64,000 nt of DNA, taken from NCBI GenBank assembly GCA_965198285.1, contig OZ240251.1:3038001-3102000 (forward strand). Direction: 5' to 3'. This document shows positions 26,760-36,059 of the stretch, piece after piece (position 1 is the first letter of the stretch; each line of letters opens with the position of its first letter). The notes below the pieces were generated by a model. It was given only the letters and a program-made list of their open reading frames with translations, ran no database searches and was not told where the DNA came from. The position numbers were made by a program, and so were the translations under genes. The DNA is from UBA11872 sp965198285. Lineage in GTDB: Bacteria > Chloroflexota > UBA11872.

Positions 26760-28280
26760 TTACGCCTCCACCGTCTCCGCGGCCTGCGCCGCCGCGGCAG
26801 CTCGATTCGCCTCGGCCAGCGCGGGGTAGAGGTCACGGTAACGCGCGTAGGTCGCCTCCAGCGCCGCGGTCCCGATGGCGTTCGGAGTCACTGTGGCGTG
26901 AAGCCCGGCCGTTGCCCGGACCGCCTCCTCAACGGATCCAAATAGTCCGGCCGCCACGGCGCCCAGCAGCGCCGCGCCGAAGGCTGGCCCGCGGCCCTCA
27001 GGCTCAACCTGCATCGGTGCGTTGAACACGTCGGCGACGATCTGCCGCCACAGCGGACTGCGGGCGCCCCCTCCAGCGAGTTTGAACCGACGCAGCGGCG
27101 CGCCAACGCCCCGTATGGCCTGGGCGGCGTCGCGCAGACTGAAGGCGACCCCTTCAAGCACCGCCCGAACAATGTCGGCTCGGCCGTGCGCGGTCGTGAG
27201 GCCGACCAGCGCGCCGCGCGCGTCGACGTCCAGGTGCGGCGTACGTTCGCCTTGCAGGTAGGGCAGCCACAGCAGCCCGCGGCTGCCCGGCGGCGAACTT
27301 TCCGCCTCGGAAACCAATTGGGCATACGAGATTTCCGGCACGAACGTGTCGCGAAGCCAGCGCAGCGACAGGCCGGCCGCCTGCGTGACACCCATGAGAT
27401 ACCAGCGTTGAGGCAGCGCGTGCGCTCCGACCTGTACGCGTCCGTCCGGCGCCGCCGCATAGGCCGAGGCGGCGGAAAATATGACGCCCGATGATCCGAT
27501 AGTCACGGCGGCGTCGCCCTCCGCCACGACCCCAGCCGCGACGGCGCCGGCCGGCTGATCGCCGGCGCCTGCGGCAATTGGAATCCCAGGCGGCAATCCC
27601 AGTCGTTTGGCGGCGGCCCGCGTCAGCCGTCCGGCCGTCTGCGGGGATTCGCGCAATTCGGGCAGCCAGGCCGAATCGATCTCCAAGGCATCCAACATTG
27701 CGTCCGACCAGCGGCGCGTGGCCGAGTCGAAGTACCCGGTCCCGCTGGCGTCGGACACGTCAGTCCAACATTCACCGGACAGCCGCAGCCGGATGAAGTC
27801 CTTAGGCAGCAAGAGGTGCGCCGTGCGTTCGAGGAGACGAGGCTCATGCGCGCGGACCCAGACGAGCTTGGGGGCCTGGAAGCCTTCCAGCGGAAGGTTG
27901 CCCGTGTGCCGGATGAGCGTTGGCACACCCAACCTGTTCTCCAGTTCGCGCCGCTGCGGACCGGTGCGGAGGTCGCACCACAGAATCGCGTCACGCAGCG
28001 GCCGTTGCGCCCGGTCAAGCAGGGTGAGCCCGTGCATCTGACCGGTCAGCCCGATGGCTCGGACGTCATTCGCCCGTTCCGCCTGCGAGGCCACCGCCGC
28101 CAGGGCCGCAAAGGCGGCCTCTTCCCAGGCCTCGGGTGACTGCTCGGCCCAGCCGGGCCTCGGAGTCAGCAGTTCGTACGGAGATTCGTGGACTGCGAGG
28201 GTTGCGCCCGAAACATCGGCCAGAACGGCACGAGCGCCCGTGGTGCCCAGATCAAGGCCAATGACCGCCGCGGTGCTCAT
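26760..28280 (-). CDS. FGGY-family sugar kinase, xylulokinase-like
   Basis: A 506-residue carbohydrate kinase with the two-domain actin-like fold: N-terminal VIGLDLGTTGARAVL, ending with the C-terminal FGGY motif as LAGGGARSPLWRQIVADV. The closest look is xylulokinase (GLTGQMHGLTLLD; AGAGDQPAGAVAAGVV), which phosphorylates D-xylulose. The start at 28,280 forms an ATGA overlap with the stop of the upstream GHMP kinase, so an earlier start at 28,307 is rejected. Operon order is galU, GHMP kinase, FGGY kinase. Confidence 0.85.
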   Translation of the reverse strand: MSTAAVIGLDLGTTGARAVLADVSGATLAVHESPYELLTPRPGWAEQSPEAWEEAAFAALAAVASQAERANDVRAIGLTGQMHGLTLLDRAQRPLRDAILWCDLRTGPQRRELENRLGVPTLIRHTGNLPLEGFQAPKLVWVRAHEPRLLERTAHLLLPKDFIRLRLSGECWTDVSDASGTGYFDSATRRWSDAMLDALEIDSAWLPELRESPQTAGRLTRAAAKRLGLPPGIPIAAGAGDQPAGAVAAGVVAEGDAAVTIGSSGVIFSAASAYAAAPDGRVQVGAHALPQRWYLMGVTQAAGLSLRWLRDTFVPEISYAQLVSEAESSPPGSRGLLWLPYLQGERTPHLDVDARGALVGLTTAHGRADIVRAVLEGVAFSLRDAAQAIRGVGAPLRRFKLAGGGARSPLWRQIVADVFNAPMQVEPEGRGPAFGAALLGAVAAGLFGSVEEAVRATAGLHATVTPNAIGTAALEATYARYRDLYPALAEANRAAAAAQAAETVEA

Positions 28281-29389
28281 GCCGGCAACCAGGCGGCGCG
28301 TCGGCAAGCCGGCACCGGCAGGTCGGCTGGCTCAAGTCGGACGCCTGGCGCCGCACGCGGCATAGGAAACGCGGACGCCGCGCCGTGGTCAACTATGTTC
28401 TTGGCCAGCCACGAGGGGTCGTCGTGCAGCGCGATGATCGTGCCACCCAATCCGGCACCGGCAAGCTTTGCGCCGCGCGCCCCGAGCTTGATCGCCTGCT
28501 CAATCAGAGCGTCGACGACCGTCCCGGATCCGCCGACGGCTGAGATTTGACCGTGCGCGGCGTTCATGGCCGTGGCCACCGCCGGCCAGTTGCCCTCAAG
28601 TACATCGCGCTTCGACTGTCGGGCGATGGATCCCAACGCATGCATGGCGGCGCGCACATCGCGATCGCCTTCGACCCAGCGAGCGCGCAGGGGACGGTGG
28701 GTCTCGCCGGAATCGCGTTGCCGGCCGGTATGGGCCAAGACGAGCGGAAGCGACGCGTCGGGATCGAGCATGGGCTCGACTGTGGCCAGAGGATCGACGG
28801 TCGGTCCGCGCCAGTGCTCCTTGTCCCGGAAGTCCATGCATAGCAGACCGCCATACGTCGTGGCGTAGAAGTCCTGAAACCCGCAGGTGACACCCATGCG
28901 GCTGAACTCAATTTCGCGCGCCGTCTCGGCGAACTGGTGCGGCGGCGTCTCGCGCTCCAGCCAGGCATTTGTGGCGAACAGCGCGGCCACCAGCAGTGCG
29001 CTGCTGCTGGACAGGCCGGCACTCGGTGGAACCTCGCTCCAGCAACGAATTTCCACCCTGGCGTCTTGCATGCCTTGCGCCGCCACCGCCGCCTTCAGAA
29101 CGTTCAGATAGGTTGAACGACGTGCCGCGGCCAGGGCCGTCGGTGTCATTCGGGCCGCCGCGGCCGCGGCCGGCGGAGGAACCAGGCGCAGGTCGTTCGG
29201 CGACCGCACAGTCAGATCGAGATCTGCGTCAAGCGCTGCCAGTCGCAAACGAGGCGCCGGACGGATGGCAACCCAGGCGCGTCGAGGAACCCCAACAGCT
29301 ATGACCGTCCCGCCGTACATGTCGCTGGGGTTGCCGAGAAGCCCGGCGCGCCCGGGCGCCGACGCGACGACCGGAGCGCGCGCTATCAC
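28277..29389 (-). CDS. GHMP-family sugar kinase, possibly glucuronokinase
   Basis: A 370-residue GHMP kinase. The N terminus APGRAGLLGNPSDMYGG strongly recalls glucuronokinases. The central PPSAGLSSSSALLVAAL is the ATP-binding GHMP motif, and KLAGAGLGGTIIAL is the C-terminal motif. It starts with GTG in a 4-nt overlap with galU. Next to a UTP-dependent uridylyltransferase, a sugar-1-kinase role (for example glucuronate to glucuronate-1-phosphate, then UDP-glucuronate) is a reasonable inference, but galacto-, arabino- or heptokinase activity is not excluded. Confidence 0.7.
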   Translation of the reverse strand: MIARAPVVASAPGRAGLLGNPSDMYGGTVIAVGVPRRAWVAIRPAPRLRLAALDADLDLTVRSPNDLRLVPPPAAAAAARMTPTALAAARRSTYLNVLKAAVAAQGMQDARVEIRCWSEVPPSAGLSSSSALLVAALFATNAWLERETPPHQFAETAREIEFSRMGVTCGFQDFYATTYGGLLCMDFRDKEHWRGPTVDPLATVEPMLDPDASLPLVLAHTGRQRDSGETHRPLRARWVEGDRDVRAAMHALGSIARQSKRDVLEGNWPAVATAMNAAHGQISAVGGSGTVVDALIEQAIKLGARGAKLAGAGLGGTIIALHDDPSWLAKNIVDHGAASAFPMPRAAPGVRLEPADLPVPACRRAAWLPA

Positions 29390-30279
29390 AGCCGCTGACC
29401 AAGCTCGCTGACGTATTGGCGCACACCCGCCCCGTACTGCGGGTCCGCGAGTGCGAAGTCAATGAACGCGCGGTAGTACGACTCGAAGTTTCCGATGTCA
29501 TACCGGCGCTCATTCGCCTCCAAGGGAACGACCCGCACGGGCGGCGATTCACGCACCAGAATCGAAATGGAATCCGTCAACCAGCGTTCGCCGCCCAACC
29601 CCGGCCGCGTGGCTTCAATCGCGTCGAAGATCACCGGATCGAACACATAACGCGGAACGATGGCCAGATCGCTGGGCGCGCGGCCCGCGGCGGGCTTCTC
29701 CACGAGATCCACCGCCACAAGCGAATCATCGACCTCGCGCACATCGACGATGCCATAGCGAAACGCGTCTTCCGGGGCGATCTGTTCAACAGCGACCGCA
29801 CCGCTCGCCCGGCTTTCGAGATGGGCGGCCATCAGTCGGGCTACCAGATTGCCCCCGCGAATGATTGTGTCGCCAAATGCGACGACGATGGGTTCGCCCC
29901 CGGCGAAGTCCCGCGCCAGACCCACGGCGTCAGCGACGCCGCTGGGGGTGCCCTGACGCGTATAGAACACGCCGCGAATGCCGTCGGCAATAGGCAAGTC
30001 GGCTAGGTCAACACTTCCCGCCTGTCGAAGCACTTGGCTGAGTTCGAGATCGGCGTCGAAGTGATCCTCGATTGCCGCCTTCTTGCGGCCGGTGATCAGC
30101 AGGACTTGCTCGACCCCAGCGGCGCGAAGCTCTTCCACCACGTATTGGACGACAGGCTTGCGGCCTACCGGCAGCATTTCCTTGGGCTGCGACTTCGTAG
30201 CGGGAAACAGGCGGGTTCCAATCCCCGCTACGGGAACCACGGCTTTACGTACAGGGCCCGTCAATGCGGTTGGCTTCAC
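29386..30279 (-). CDS. galU: UTP--glucose-1-phosphate uridylyltransferase
   Basis: A 297-residue nucleotidyltransferase with the GalU signature: AVVPVAGIGTRLFPATKSQP near the N terminus, then KEMLPVGRKPVVQYVVEE, and the family C terminus. It makes UDP-glucose from UTP and glucose-1-phosphate, or related UDP-sugars. GTG 30,279 is preferred over TTG 30,294; a GGGAG lies only 3 nt before it, so the exact start is unsure. It heads an operon with the GHMP and FGGY kinases. Confidence 0.9.
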   Translation of the reverse strand: MKPTALTGPVRKAVVPVAGIGTRLFPATKSQPKEMLPVGRKPVVQYVVEELRAAGVEQVLLITGRKKAAIEDHFDADLELSQVLRQAGSVDLADLPIADGIRGVFYTRQGTPSGVADAVGLARDFAGGEPIVVAFGDTIIRGGNLVARLMAAHLESRASGAVAVEQIAPEDAFRYGIVDVREVDDSLVAVDLVEKPAAGRAPSDLAIVPRYVFDPVIFDAIEATRPGLGGERWLTDSISILVRESPPVRVVPLEANERRYDIGNFESYYRAFIDFALADPQYGAGVRQYVSELGQRL

Positions 30280-30344
30280 AGGCTCCCGCCACAACGGCTC
30301 GTGAGCGACCGGACGCTAGCATACGCATGCCACCGGTTAGGCTC

Positions 30345-30363
30345 GCCGTGCATTACGCACGGC
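30345..30363. other. Hairpin in the galU / 30,444 divergent gap
   Basis: GCCGTGC and GCACGGC (7 bp) enclose ATTAC. A second small stem, TGTGCA/TGCACA, lies about 20 nt further on. The 164-nt gap must hold both divergent promoters, so an operator or leader role is possible; no T-run follows. Confidence 0.3.
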
Positions 30364-30443
30364 GTCATCCTGCGATCTGACTTGTGCAGCCGTTGCACAG
30401 TGCCGGTAACTCGCGGCGCGGCGGCGAAATGGGGTGAGTCTGC

Positions 30444-31037
30444 GTGCGTCGCGCTTTGGTGCTTGGCATCTGGTTGCTGCTGGCGGCGGCTGGCGTAATG
30501 ACAGTTCTCGGCGTGTTTGCCACGCGTGGTTCAGTTGACATCTCGGACTTGGCGCGCATCCAGCCGGATCCACAGGTTCGTGCTCGCGCCGAAGCCAAGC
30601 TCAACGCATTTGGCCAGACTTCGGAGCAGGCGCGCCAAGCCGGACGCGAAATCCCGGCCCAGATTGCCTTCACCCACGACGAGATGACCGCACTCCTCCA
30701 GGACTGGGCGCGGCAGGATCACGGGTTTGGCTCGATCACCGACCTGCAGCTCACGTTCCGCCCGCGAACGCTAACGCTGACGGGCGTTGTCCATTCACTT
30801 GGATTGAGCTTCCCGTTTCGGCTCGACGTGACCGTCATGACCGAAAACAGCCAGCGCCAGGCCGAGATCACTCGCTTCCAGGTTGGGGAAATGTACGCCC
30901 CCGGCTTCGTGCGCTCGCTCGTTCTGGCCCTGGCCGAGCGCACCGTGGACGCCGGGTTGCCGCGGCTGCCGATAGCGATCGAATCGCTGGTCGTGACGGA
31001 CGGCGAGCTATTCGTGTCAGGCGCCGCGGTTCCGTAA
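30444..31037 (+). CDS. Hypothetical membrane-anchored or secreted protein
   Basis: A 197-residue protein starting at GTG with an N-terminal hydrophobic segment (residues about 4-25, LVLGIWLLLAAAGVMTVLGV) that anchors it or serves as signal. The remainder is soluble, with alternating beta-strand pattern (LQLTFRPRTLTLTGVVHSLG; FPFRLDVTVMTE), loosely like the LmeA/DUF2993 or YpmS-type lipid-binding folds. No catalytic motif is seen. It is flanked by converging and diverging genes, so probably monocistronic. Function not assigned. Confidence 0.7.
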   Translation: MRRALVLGIWLLLAAAGVMTVLGVFATRGSVDISDLARIQPDPQVRARAEAKLNAFGQTSEQARQAGREIPAQIAFTHDEMTALLQDWARQDHGFGSITDLQLTFRPRTLTLTGVVHSLGLSFPFRLDVTVMTENSQRQAEITRFQVGEMYAPGFVRSLVLALAERTVDAGLPRLPIAIESLVVTDGELFVSGAAVP

Positions 31038-31059
31038 CACCGGGCCGCGGCACGGAGTC

Positions 31060-33069
31060 TCAGCGCGGGAAAGCTCCACGGACGCCGCCGTCGACCGGCA
31101 GCACGGTGCCCGTCGTCTTGGCCGCGCGGTCGCTGGCGAGGAAAAGCACGGCCTCAGCTACGTCGTCGGCGTCAATCGCCGTCTGCAAGAGATTGCGGCG
31201 GCGGTAGAAGTCCTCCAGCTCGTCTACGTCAACGCCGTGGGCAGCGGCCCTACCGGCTCGGAGGTCGGTGCTCCAAAGACGGGAATCGGTAAACACGGCG
31301 TCCGGGTTGACCATGTTGACGCGAATCCCATGCTCGCCGTTCTCGATTGCGAGCACGCGTCCCAGCTGTAACTGGGCCGCCTTGGCCGCGCTATAGGCGC
31401 CGAAATCACGTCCCGGGTCAAGCGCGTTCTTCGTGCACACCAGGATCACGCTACCGCCGATGCCCTGATCGCGCATCGCCCGGATCGCCGCCCGGGCAAC
31501 AAGGAAGTGTCCGGTAGCGTTGACATCCAGACTGCGCTGCCAGTCGGCGACCGCAAGAGCGTCAATTGGCGCCGCGTCTGCGATGCCGGCGTTTGAGACC
31601 ACGATGTCGATCCCCCCGACCGCGAGCAGGACTGCCCGCATGGTGGAGGCGACGGCGTCTTCATCCGTCACATCCAGCGTCAGCGATTCGGCCACACCTC
31701 CGGCGGCCGAAATTTGCGTCGCCGCTGTCTTCGCGCCCGCCGCGTCGATATCCGTGACAAAGACGTGGGCGCCGGAACCTGCCAGCCGACGCGCCGTGGC
31801 GCGGCCGATCCCACTGGCTGCCCCTGTGACCAGTGCCACCCGCCCGGCCAGTTCGCGGTCGGGAGGCGCCAGCTTGAGTTTGTACAACTCCAGCGGCCAG
31901 TACTCGATGGCGAACAGATCCCGCGCCGGCAGCGCCGCGTAGGCCGCCATGGATTCCGCGCCCTCGATCACGTCCATCGTGTGGCGATAGATCCGAGCCA
32001 CAGCGTCCGCTTCAGCCGCCGAACGACCCGCCGTGAACATGCCGACTCCAGGCGCCAATGTGACGCGCGGGCCGGGGTCGTGTCTGAACTCGTCGGCTGG
32101 ATCGGCATGTTCCCGCACGTAGTCGGCGTACGCGGTTTCGTATTGCGCCACGGCGTCAGCGGCATCGGCGGGATCGGCGGTAGGCAACGCCAGGGGCAAT
32201 CGTTTGGTGCGCAGAACGTGGTCAGGCGTCGCCGGTCCTTGCTGGGAAATGCGCACGAAATCTTGACGGTCAACGAAGGCACGAACCCGAGGGCTGGCGT
32301 CGCAACGGACGATCATGTGCCGGCGGCGGCTCAGCAGACCTCGCAGCGTCACAGCCAGCCGGGCCGCATCGCCTGTCGATCTGGCCGCCGGTTGCCGCGG
32401 GCCGAACCAGGTCCGCCCAATCCGCGCTTCCGCCAGCGAAACCAGTTCGATATGCCGTTCGTACGACTGCTGGGCGGTTTCGCCAAACGTCACCAGGCCG
32501 TGCTTGTCGAGTACCAGGCCGGAAACTGACGGGTCGGCGTCGTACACGTCGGCGGCCGCTTTGGAGAGGTCGAAGCCGGGCTTGATGTAGGGAACCAGAC
32601 CGACGGCGCACCCAAGAGCCTCCTGCACACGCGCGGCGCCGTCTGGCTGGTTGGTCAGGGTGAGAATCGCGTCTGCGTGGCTGTGGTCGATCCAATCCAG
32701 CGGGATGAACGCGTGCAGCAGGGTCTCAATGGATGGACGCGGAGCGCGCGAGTCGAGCAGCGCCAGCGTGACCAGTTCGACCATGGCGTCGTCATCCAGC
32801 GCCTCGCGTTCGCGCAGCGGGATCAGGTCGTCGAGGGCCAGCGGGGCGAACCCATCGGCGCCAATTGAGGCCAGATCGGTCCCGCTGCCCTTGATGGTGA
32901 GCGTTCGCCGGACACCGCCGCGCGGATCCGGTGCGTCGTGCTTGACCGAGGTGTTTCCGCCGCCAAAGAGCACCAGCGACGGCTCCGCCCCCAGCAGGCG
33001 CGAGGTGTGGACGCGCAGGTCCAGGGGGCCCAGGCCGACAGTGGTCTCCGATGACCAACGGGATCGCAC
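31060..33069 (-). CDS. Bifunctional aldolase / short-chain dehydrogenase (RhaD/RhaE-like)
   Basis: A 669-residue fusion. The N-terminal half is a class II aldolase/epimerase domain (SLVLFGGGNTSVK; zinc-site motif DHSHADAIL). The C-terminal half (from about residue 430) is a classical SDR with ALVTGAASGIGRAT and the catalytic Tyr-x3-Lys in FGAYSAAKAAQ. Members of this fusion family take part in rhamnose, lactate or related sugar catabolism. GTG 33,069 is chosen because GGAGG lies 6 nt upstream and 14 nt after the CinA-like stop; the longer frame to 33,195 is Arg/Pro-rich and overlaps that gene. Confidence 0.88.
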   Translation of the reverse strand: MRSRWSSETTVGLGPLDLRVHTSRLLGAEPSLVLFGGGNTSVKHDAPDPRGGVRRTLTIKGSGTDLASIGADGFAPLALDDLIPLREREALDDDAMVELVTLALLDSRAPRPSIETLLHAFIPLDWIDHSHADAILTLTNQPDGAARVQEALGCAVGLVPYIKPGFDLSKAAADVYDADPSVSGLVLDKHGLVTFGETAQQSYERHIELVSLAEARIGRTWFGPRQPAARSTGDAARLAVTLRGLLSRRRHMIVRCDASPRVRAFVDRQDFVRISQQGPATPDHVLRTKRLPLALPTADPADAADAVAQYETAYADYVREHADPADEFRHDPGPRVTLAPGVGMFTAGRSAAEADAVARIYRHTMDVIEGAESMAAYAALPARDLFAIEYWPLELYKLKLAPPDRELAGRVALVTGAASGIGRATARRLAGSGAHVFVTDIDAAGAKTAATQISAAGGVAESLTLDVTDEDAVASTMRAVLLAVGGIDIVVSNAGIADAAPIDALAVADWQRSLDVNATGHFLVARAAIRAMRDQGIGGSVILVCTKNALDPGRDFGAYSAAKAAQLQLGRVLAIENGEHGIRVNMVNPDAVFTDSRLWSTDLRAGRAAAHGVDVDELEDFYRRRNLLQTAIDADDVAEAVLFLASDRAAKTTGTVLPVDGGVRGAFPR

Positions 33070-33082
33070 GGGCGGCCTCCGA

Positions 33083-33889
33083 TTAGTCGCGCAGCGGCGC
33101 CGTCGGTTCGAGCGTGACGGTCTTTCCGGACTCGGCGGCGATGGCGCAAAACAGGTCGTAGGCGGCATCCAGCTGGACCTTGGGATTCCCGCCATCGGTG
33201 CTGCGCACCACGATGTCGACCGGAAGACCGTTGACGCGCGACTGCCCGACGTACGCCTTCAAATATGCGACGGGCAGCTCGCGCATGACGCGCTGCATGA
33301 ACGGCGACGTCTCGGATTCGAACGAGTCGATGAAGACGCGCATCCGCGCGCTCTGGCTAGCGAACATTCCGCGCAAGGCCGGCCGGATGTGAGTCTCGAA
33401 GCAGCCCTCCACTTCGCGAGGCGGCCCAGGCATCGACCATATGGTGGTCTCGTCCACGACGGTCGAGAAGCAGGGCGCCCAGCCGACCGGGTTGAGATGC
33501 ACGGTGGCGGCGCGCGGTATCGACCCCATCTTTAGTCGAGGCGGAGCCGATACTTCCTCGATCGTCATGTTTCTACGATGGGCATAGTCTTCAATGACCT
33601 CGAACGGCGTATGCGTGTCGCTGTCCGCGACGGCGGCAATCGCATCAACCGTCATGTCGTCGGGCGTGGGACCAAGTCCGCCGGTGGTCAGGACCACACG
33701 CGGCCTGCGCGCCACGGCGGCACGCAACTCCGCGATCAGCGCCTCCAGGTCGTCCGCCAGCGCGGTGATACGGCGAACGTCGCCGCCGGCGACCGAAACT
33801 TCGCCAGCCAGCCAGTGCGAGTTCGTGTCCAGCACGAGGCCGGAAACGAGCTCCGTTCCGATCGAGAAGATCTCAACGTCGTCGTTCAT
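33083..33889 (-). CDS. CinA N-terminal-like (MoCF-domain) protein
   Basis: A 268-residue protein with the MoCF/CinA N-terminal domain: IFSIGTELVSGLVLDTNSHW at the start and TTGGLGPTPDDMTVDAIA in the middle, both strongly conserved. The CinA C-terminal deamidase domain is missing. Such domains hydrolyse ADP-ribose or bind molybdopterin-type ligands. It sits 14 nt upstream of the aldolase/dehydrogenase and is probably in its operon, which suggests a metabolic repair rather than competence role. Confidence 0.8.
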   Translation of the reverse strand: MNDDVEIFSIGTELVSGLVLDTNSHWLAGEVSVAGGDVRRITALADDLEALIAELRAAVARRPRVVLTTGGLGPTPDDMTVDAIAAVADSDTHTPFEVIEDYAHRRNMTIEEVSAPPRLKMGSIPRAATVHLNPVGWAPCFSTVVDETTIWSMPGPPREVEGCFETHIRPALRGMFASQSARMRVFIDSFESETSPFMQRVMRELPVAYLKAYVGQSRVNGLPVDIVVRSTDGGNPKVQLDAAYDLFCAIAAESGKTVTLEPTAPLRD

Positions 33890-33988
33890 AACGTCCGCCG
33901 CTGCAAGGGGACACCGGGAGGCATTCTAAGTTGATCAGCCGGGTCCGGTGCTAGCCTGCGGCCCGGCACGCGGAAAGGCTGGCAGGGC

Positions 33989-34789
33989 ATGGGCGCCGAC
34001 TGGTACGCACAGCGCGGATTCGAGCCGGAGACCGTTCGGCGCGCGCGCGCCTGGTACCTGCGTTTCATACCCGAAGCCGGCGACCTGCTGGACGTGGGAT
34101 GCGGACGCGGCGAGTTCCTGGCGGCGGCCGCCGAGGCCGGGCACCGGGTCCTTGGTCTGGATCATGATGGGGCAATGTTGGCGGAAGCTCGCGGACTGCC
34201 GGTGCGCCAGGGCGACGCGCTGGACTTCCTGCAAAGCACCGCCGACCACTATGACGCGATCACCGCCTTCCACGTCGTTGAGCATCTGGCGGTTCGGGAA
34301 ACAGCGGCACTGATTCGCCTGGCGGCAGACCGGCTGCGGTCCGGCGGACGGCTCATCCTTGCCACGCCCAATCCGGGCAGCCTTCCCACCATCGCGCACG
34401 AGTTTTGGCGCGACCCCACCCATGTCCGGCCCTACGACCGGGAGCTCATCGAGTTCCTCACGGTCGGCTGCGGGTTGGAAACCGTTGCGGCCGGGGTCAA
34501 TCCCGAGTCGGAACGCGGTTTGCCGGTGGATCTGGCTGATCTTGGCCTGACGCCGCAGACGCCGCCGGGGCGCCCGTCCGACCCGTCCGAATCGCGCGCT
34601 TCGCGCTGGGTCGCGGCGCGACTGGCCGACTCGGGCTACGGGCGAGACCTGGAGCATGCCATCCACGAGGTATCGGACGGCCTGCTCCACACGCGGCAGG
34701 AACTGGCGCGCGTGGCAGCCGTGCTGCGCCGCTTCCTGGAGGTGGCCTACGAGCCTTCGGAGCTCTACGTAGTGGCGCGGCGGACCTAA
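33989..34789 (+). CDS. Class I SAM-dependent methyltransferase
   Basis: A 266-residue methyltransferase. Motif I is DVGCGRGEF (about residues 33-41) with the acidic ribose-binding GLDHDG at the end of strand 2; motif II is AITAFHVVEHL. The pattern HVVEHL and the ATPNPGSLP stretch match the UbiE/UbiG-like set acting on small molecules, lipids or cell-surface sugars. Its 3' end overlaps the convergent LCP gene by 4 nt. The substrate is unknown. Confidence 0.83.
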   Translation: MGADWYAQRGFEPETVRRARAWYLRFIPEAGDLLDVGCGRGEFLAAAAEAGHRVLGLDHDGAMLAEARGLPVRQGDALDFLQSTADHYDAITAFHVVEHLAVRETAALIRLAADRLRSGGRLILATPNPGSLPTIAHEFWRDPTHVRPYDRELIEFLTVGCGLETVAAGVNPESERGLPVDLADLGLTPQTPPGRPSDPSESRASRWVAARLADSGYGRDLEHAIHEVSDGLLHTRQELARVAAVLRRFLEVAYEPSELYVVARRT

Positions 34790-35943
34790 GACGCGGGCTG
34801 CTGCCGGTTGGCCAGCTCGACCTGGGGTTCGGCTTCAGGCGGCGGCAATGATTCACCCCGCCGCATCAGGTCGGCCGTATAGGCATGGATAAGCGGCACG
34901 TTGGGTTGCAGCACGTACGCGCCATTGTCCGCAATGACCGCGCGCACCATGCCGTCCTCGGGCCGGATCGCCCCAGACACGGTCCGAGCGGAGCCGATCT
35001 GCATCCCAAGCTTGGCCATCGAGGGCACCAGATCAGGCGGCAGATTCGATTCGAACGCGTTGCTGAGTTCGCGCAGGAAGGCCGGCGACTCCACCAATGT
35101 CTGCGGCGAGATCACCTGCTCCACCAACGCCAACAGGACCTGCTGCTGGCGAACTTCGCGCGCGAAGGAACCGTCCTGATGCCGGGTTCGTACGTAGCGC
35201 AGCGCCATGTCCCCGTCGAGGTGGTTGGGACCCGCCTCAACGTAGAACGGCTCGAAGCCCGTATCGGTCGCGTTGGGGTACGAGGGATCGTAAATCGTCG
35301 ACTCGACGTCAACGTCCACTCCGCCGAAGAAGTCAACCAGGCGCTTGAACCCGTTGAAGTCCAGCGTGACCCAGTAGTCCACCTGCACGCCAAGCAGGTT
35401 GGCCACGCGTCGCCGTAGTGCGTCCGGGCCTTCGGCATGCCAGACGGAATTGATCCGGAAAGGGTCCGTTCGACAATTCGCCACGCACACGTCGCGCGGT
35501 ATGGACACCAGGGTTGCGGATCTGGCCCGGGGCTCGATGTGGGCGAGAATAATCGCGTCGGTCCGCCCGCCTCCCTCGCCCGGACGCCGGTCGAGACCGA
35601 GGAACAGCACACCAAACGGTCGGTCTTCGGGCCAGTCGGCGATGAGGTTCAGTGGATTCGGAGGCTCCGGCGTGGCGCTGGCTTCCACAACCGGCGAGGG
35701 CAATGGCGGAAGCGGCGTCCTGGCGCTCACGACCGGGGTTGGCGCCTGGGGCCGGGGCACCGCCACGGTCGGCGTGGTCGCCACGGTCACCGTGGGCGCC
35801 TCTGAAGACCGAAGCCAGACCAGGACGCCCAGCACAGCCACGATCACGAACACGACGCCAGCAGAGATAACGCTAATTACCTCTGCGCGCCGCAGACGAT
35901 GCGCGCGCCCAGACGGTCGTCGGGTGCTAGGGCTAGATGACAT
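34786..35943 (-). CDS. LytR-CpsA-Psr (LCP) family protein
   Basis: A 385-residue LCP protein that transfers undecaprenyl-linked polymers to the cell wall. A short cytoplasmic Arg-rich N terminus precedes one membrane anchor (residues about 25-47), then a Pro/Thr/Val-rich linker. The extracellular catalytic domain has VLFLGLDRRPGEGGGRTDAI, the Arg/Asp pair in SIPRDVCV, and YVRTRHQDGSFAREVRQQQV. All key arginines are present. An extracellular polymer ligase in a lineage thought often to lack peptidoglycan would be notable, but the lineage is only inferred. Confidence 0.88.
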   Translation of the reverse strand: MSSSPSTRRPSGRAHRLRRAEVISVISAGVVFVIVAVLGVLVWLRSSEAPTVTVATTPTVAVPRPQAPTPVVSARTPLPPLPSPVVEASATPEPPNPLNLIADWPEDRPFGVLFLGLDRRPGEGGGRTDAIILAHIEPRARSATLVSIPRDVCVANCRTDPFRINSVWHAEGPDALRRRVANLLGVQVDYWVTLDFNGFKRLVDFFGGVDVDVESTIYDPSYPNATDTGFEPFYVEAGPNHLDGDMALRYVRTRHQDGSFAREVRQQQVLLALVEQVISPQTLVESPAFLRELSNAFESNLPPDLVPSMAKLGMQIGSARTVSGAIRPEDGMVRAVIADNGAYVLQPNVPLIHAYTADLMRRGESLPPPEAEPQVELANRQQPAS

Positions 35944-36059
35944 TGCGCTGAAGCGGCGTTATGTCGAGCAGAACGCTCACTATACGACAGCTCTCCAGAC
36001 CATGGACCGGTTTGCCCGTTGGTTTTCCTCCATCGGCTCGGACTAAAGAGCGGACCGTT

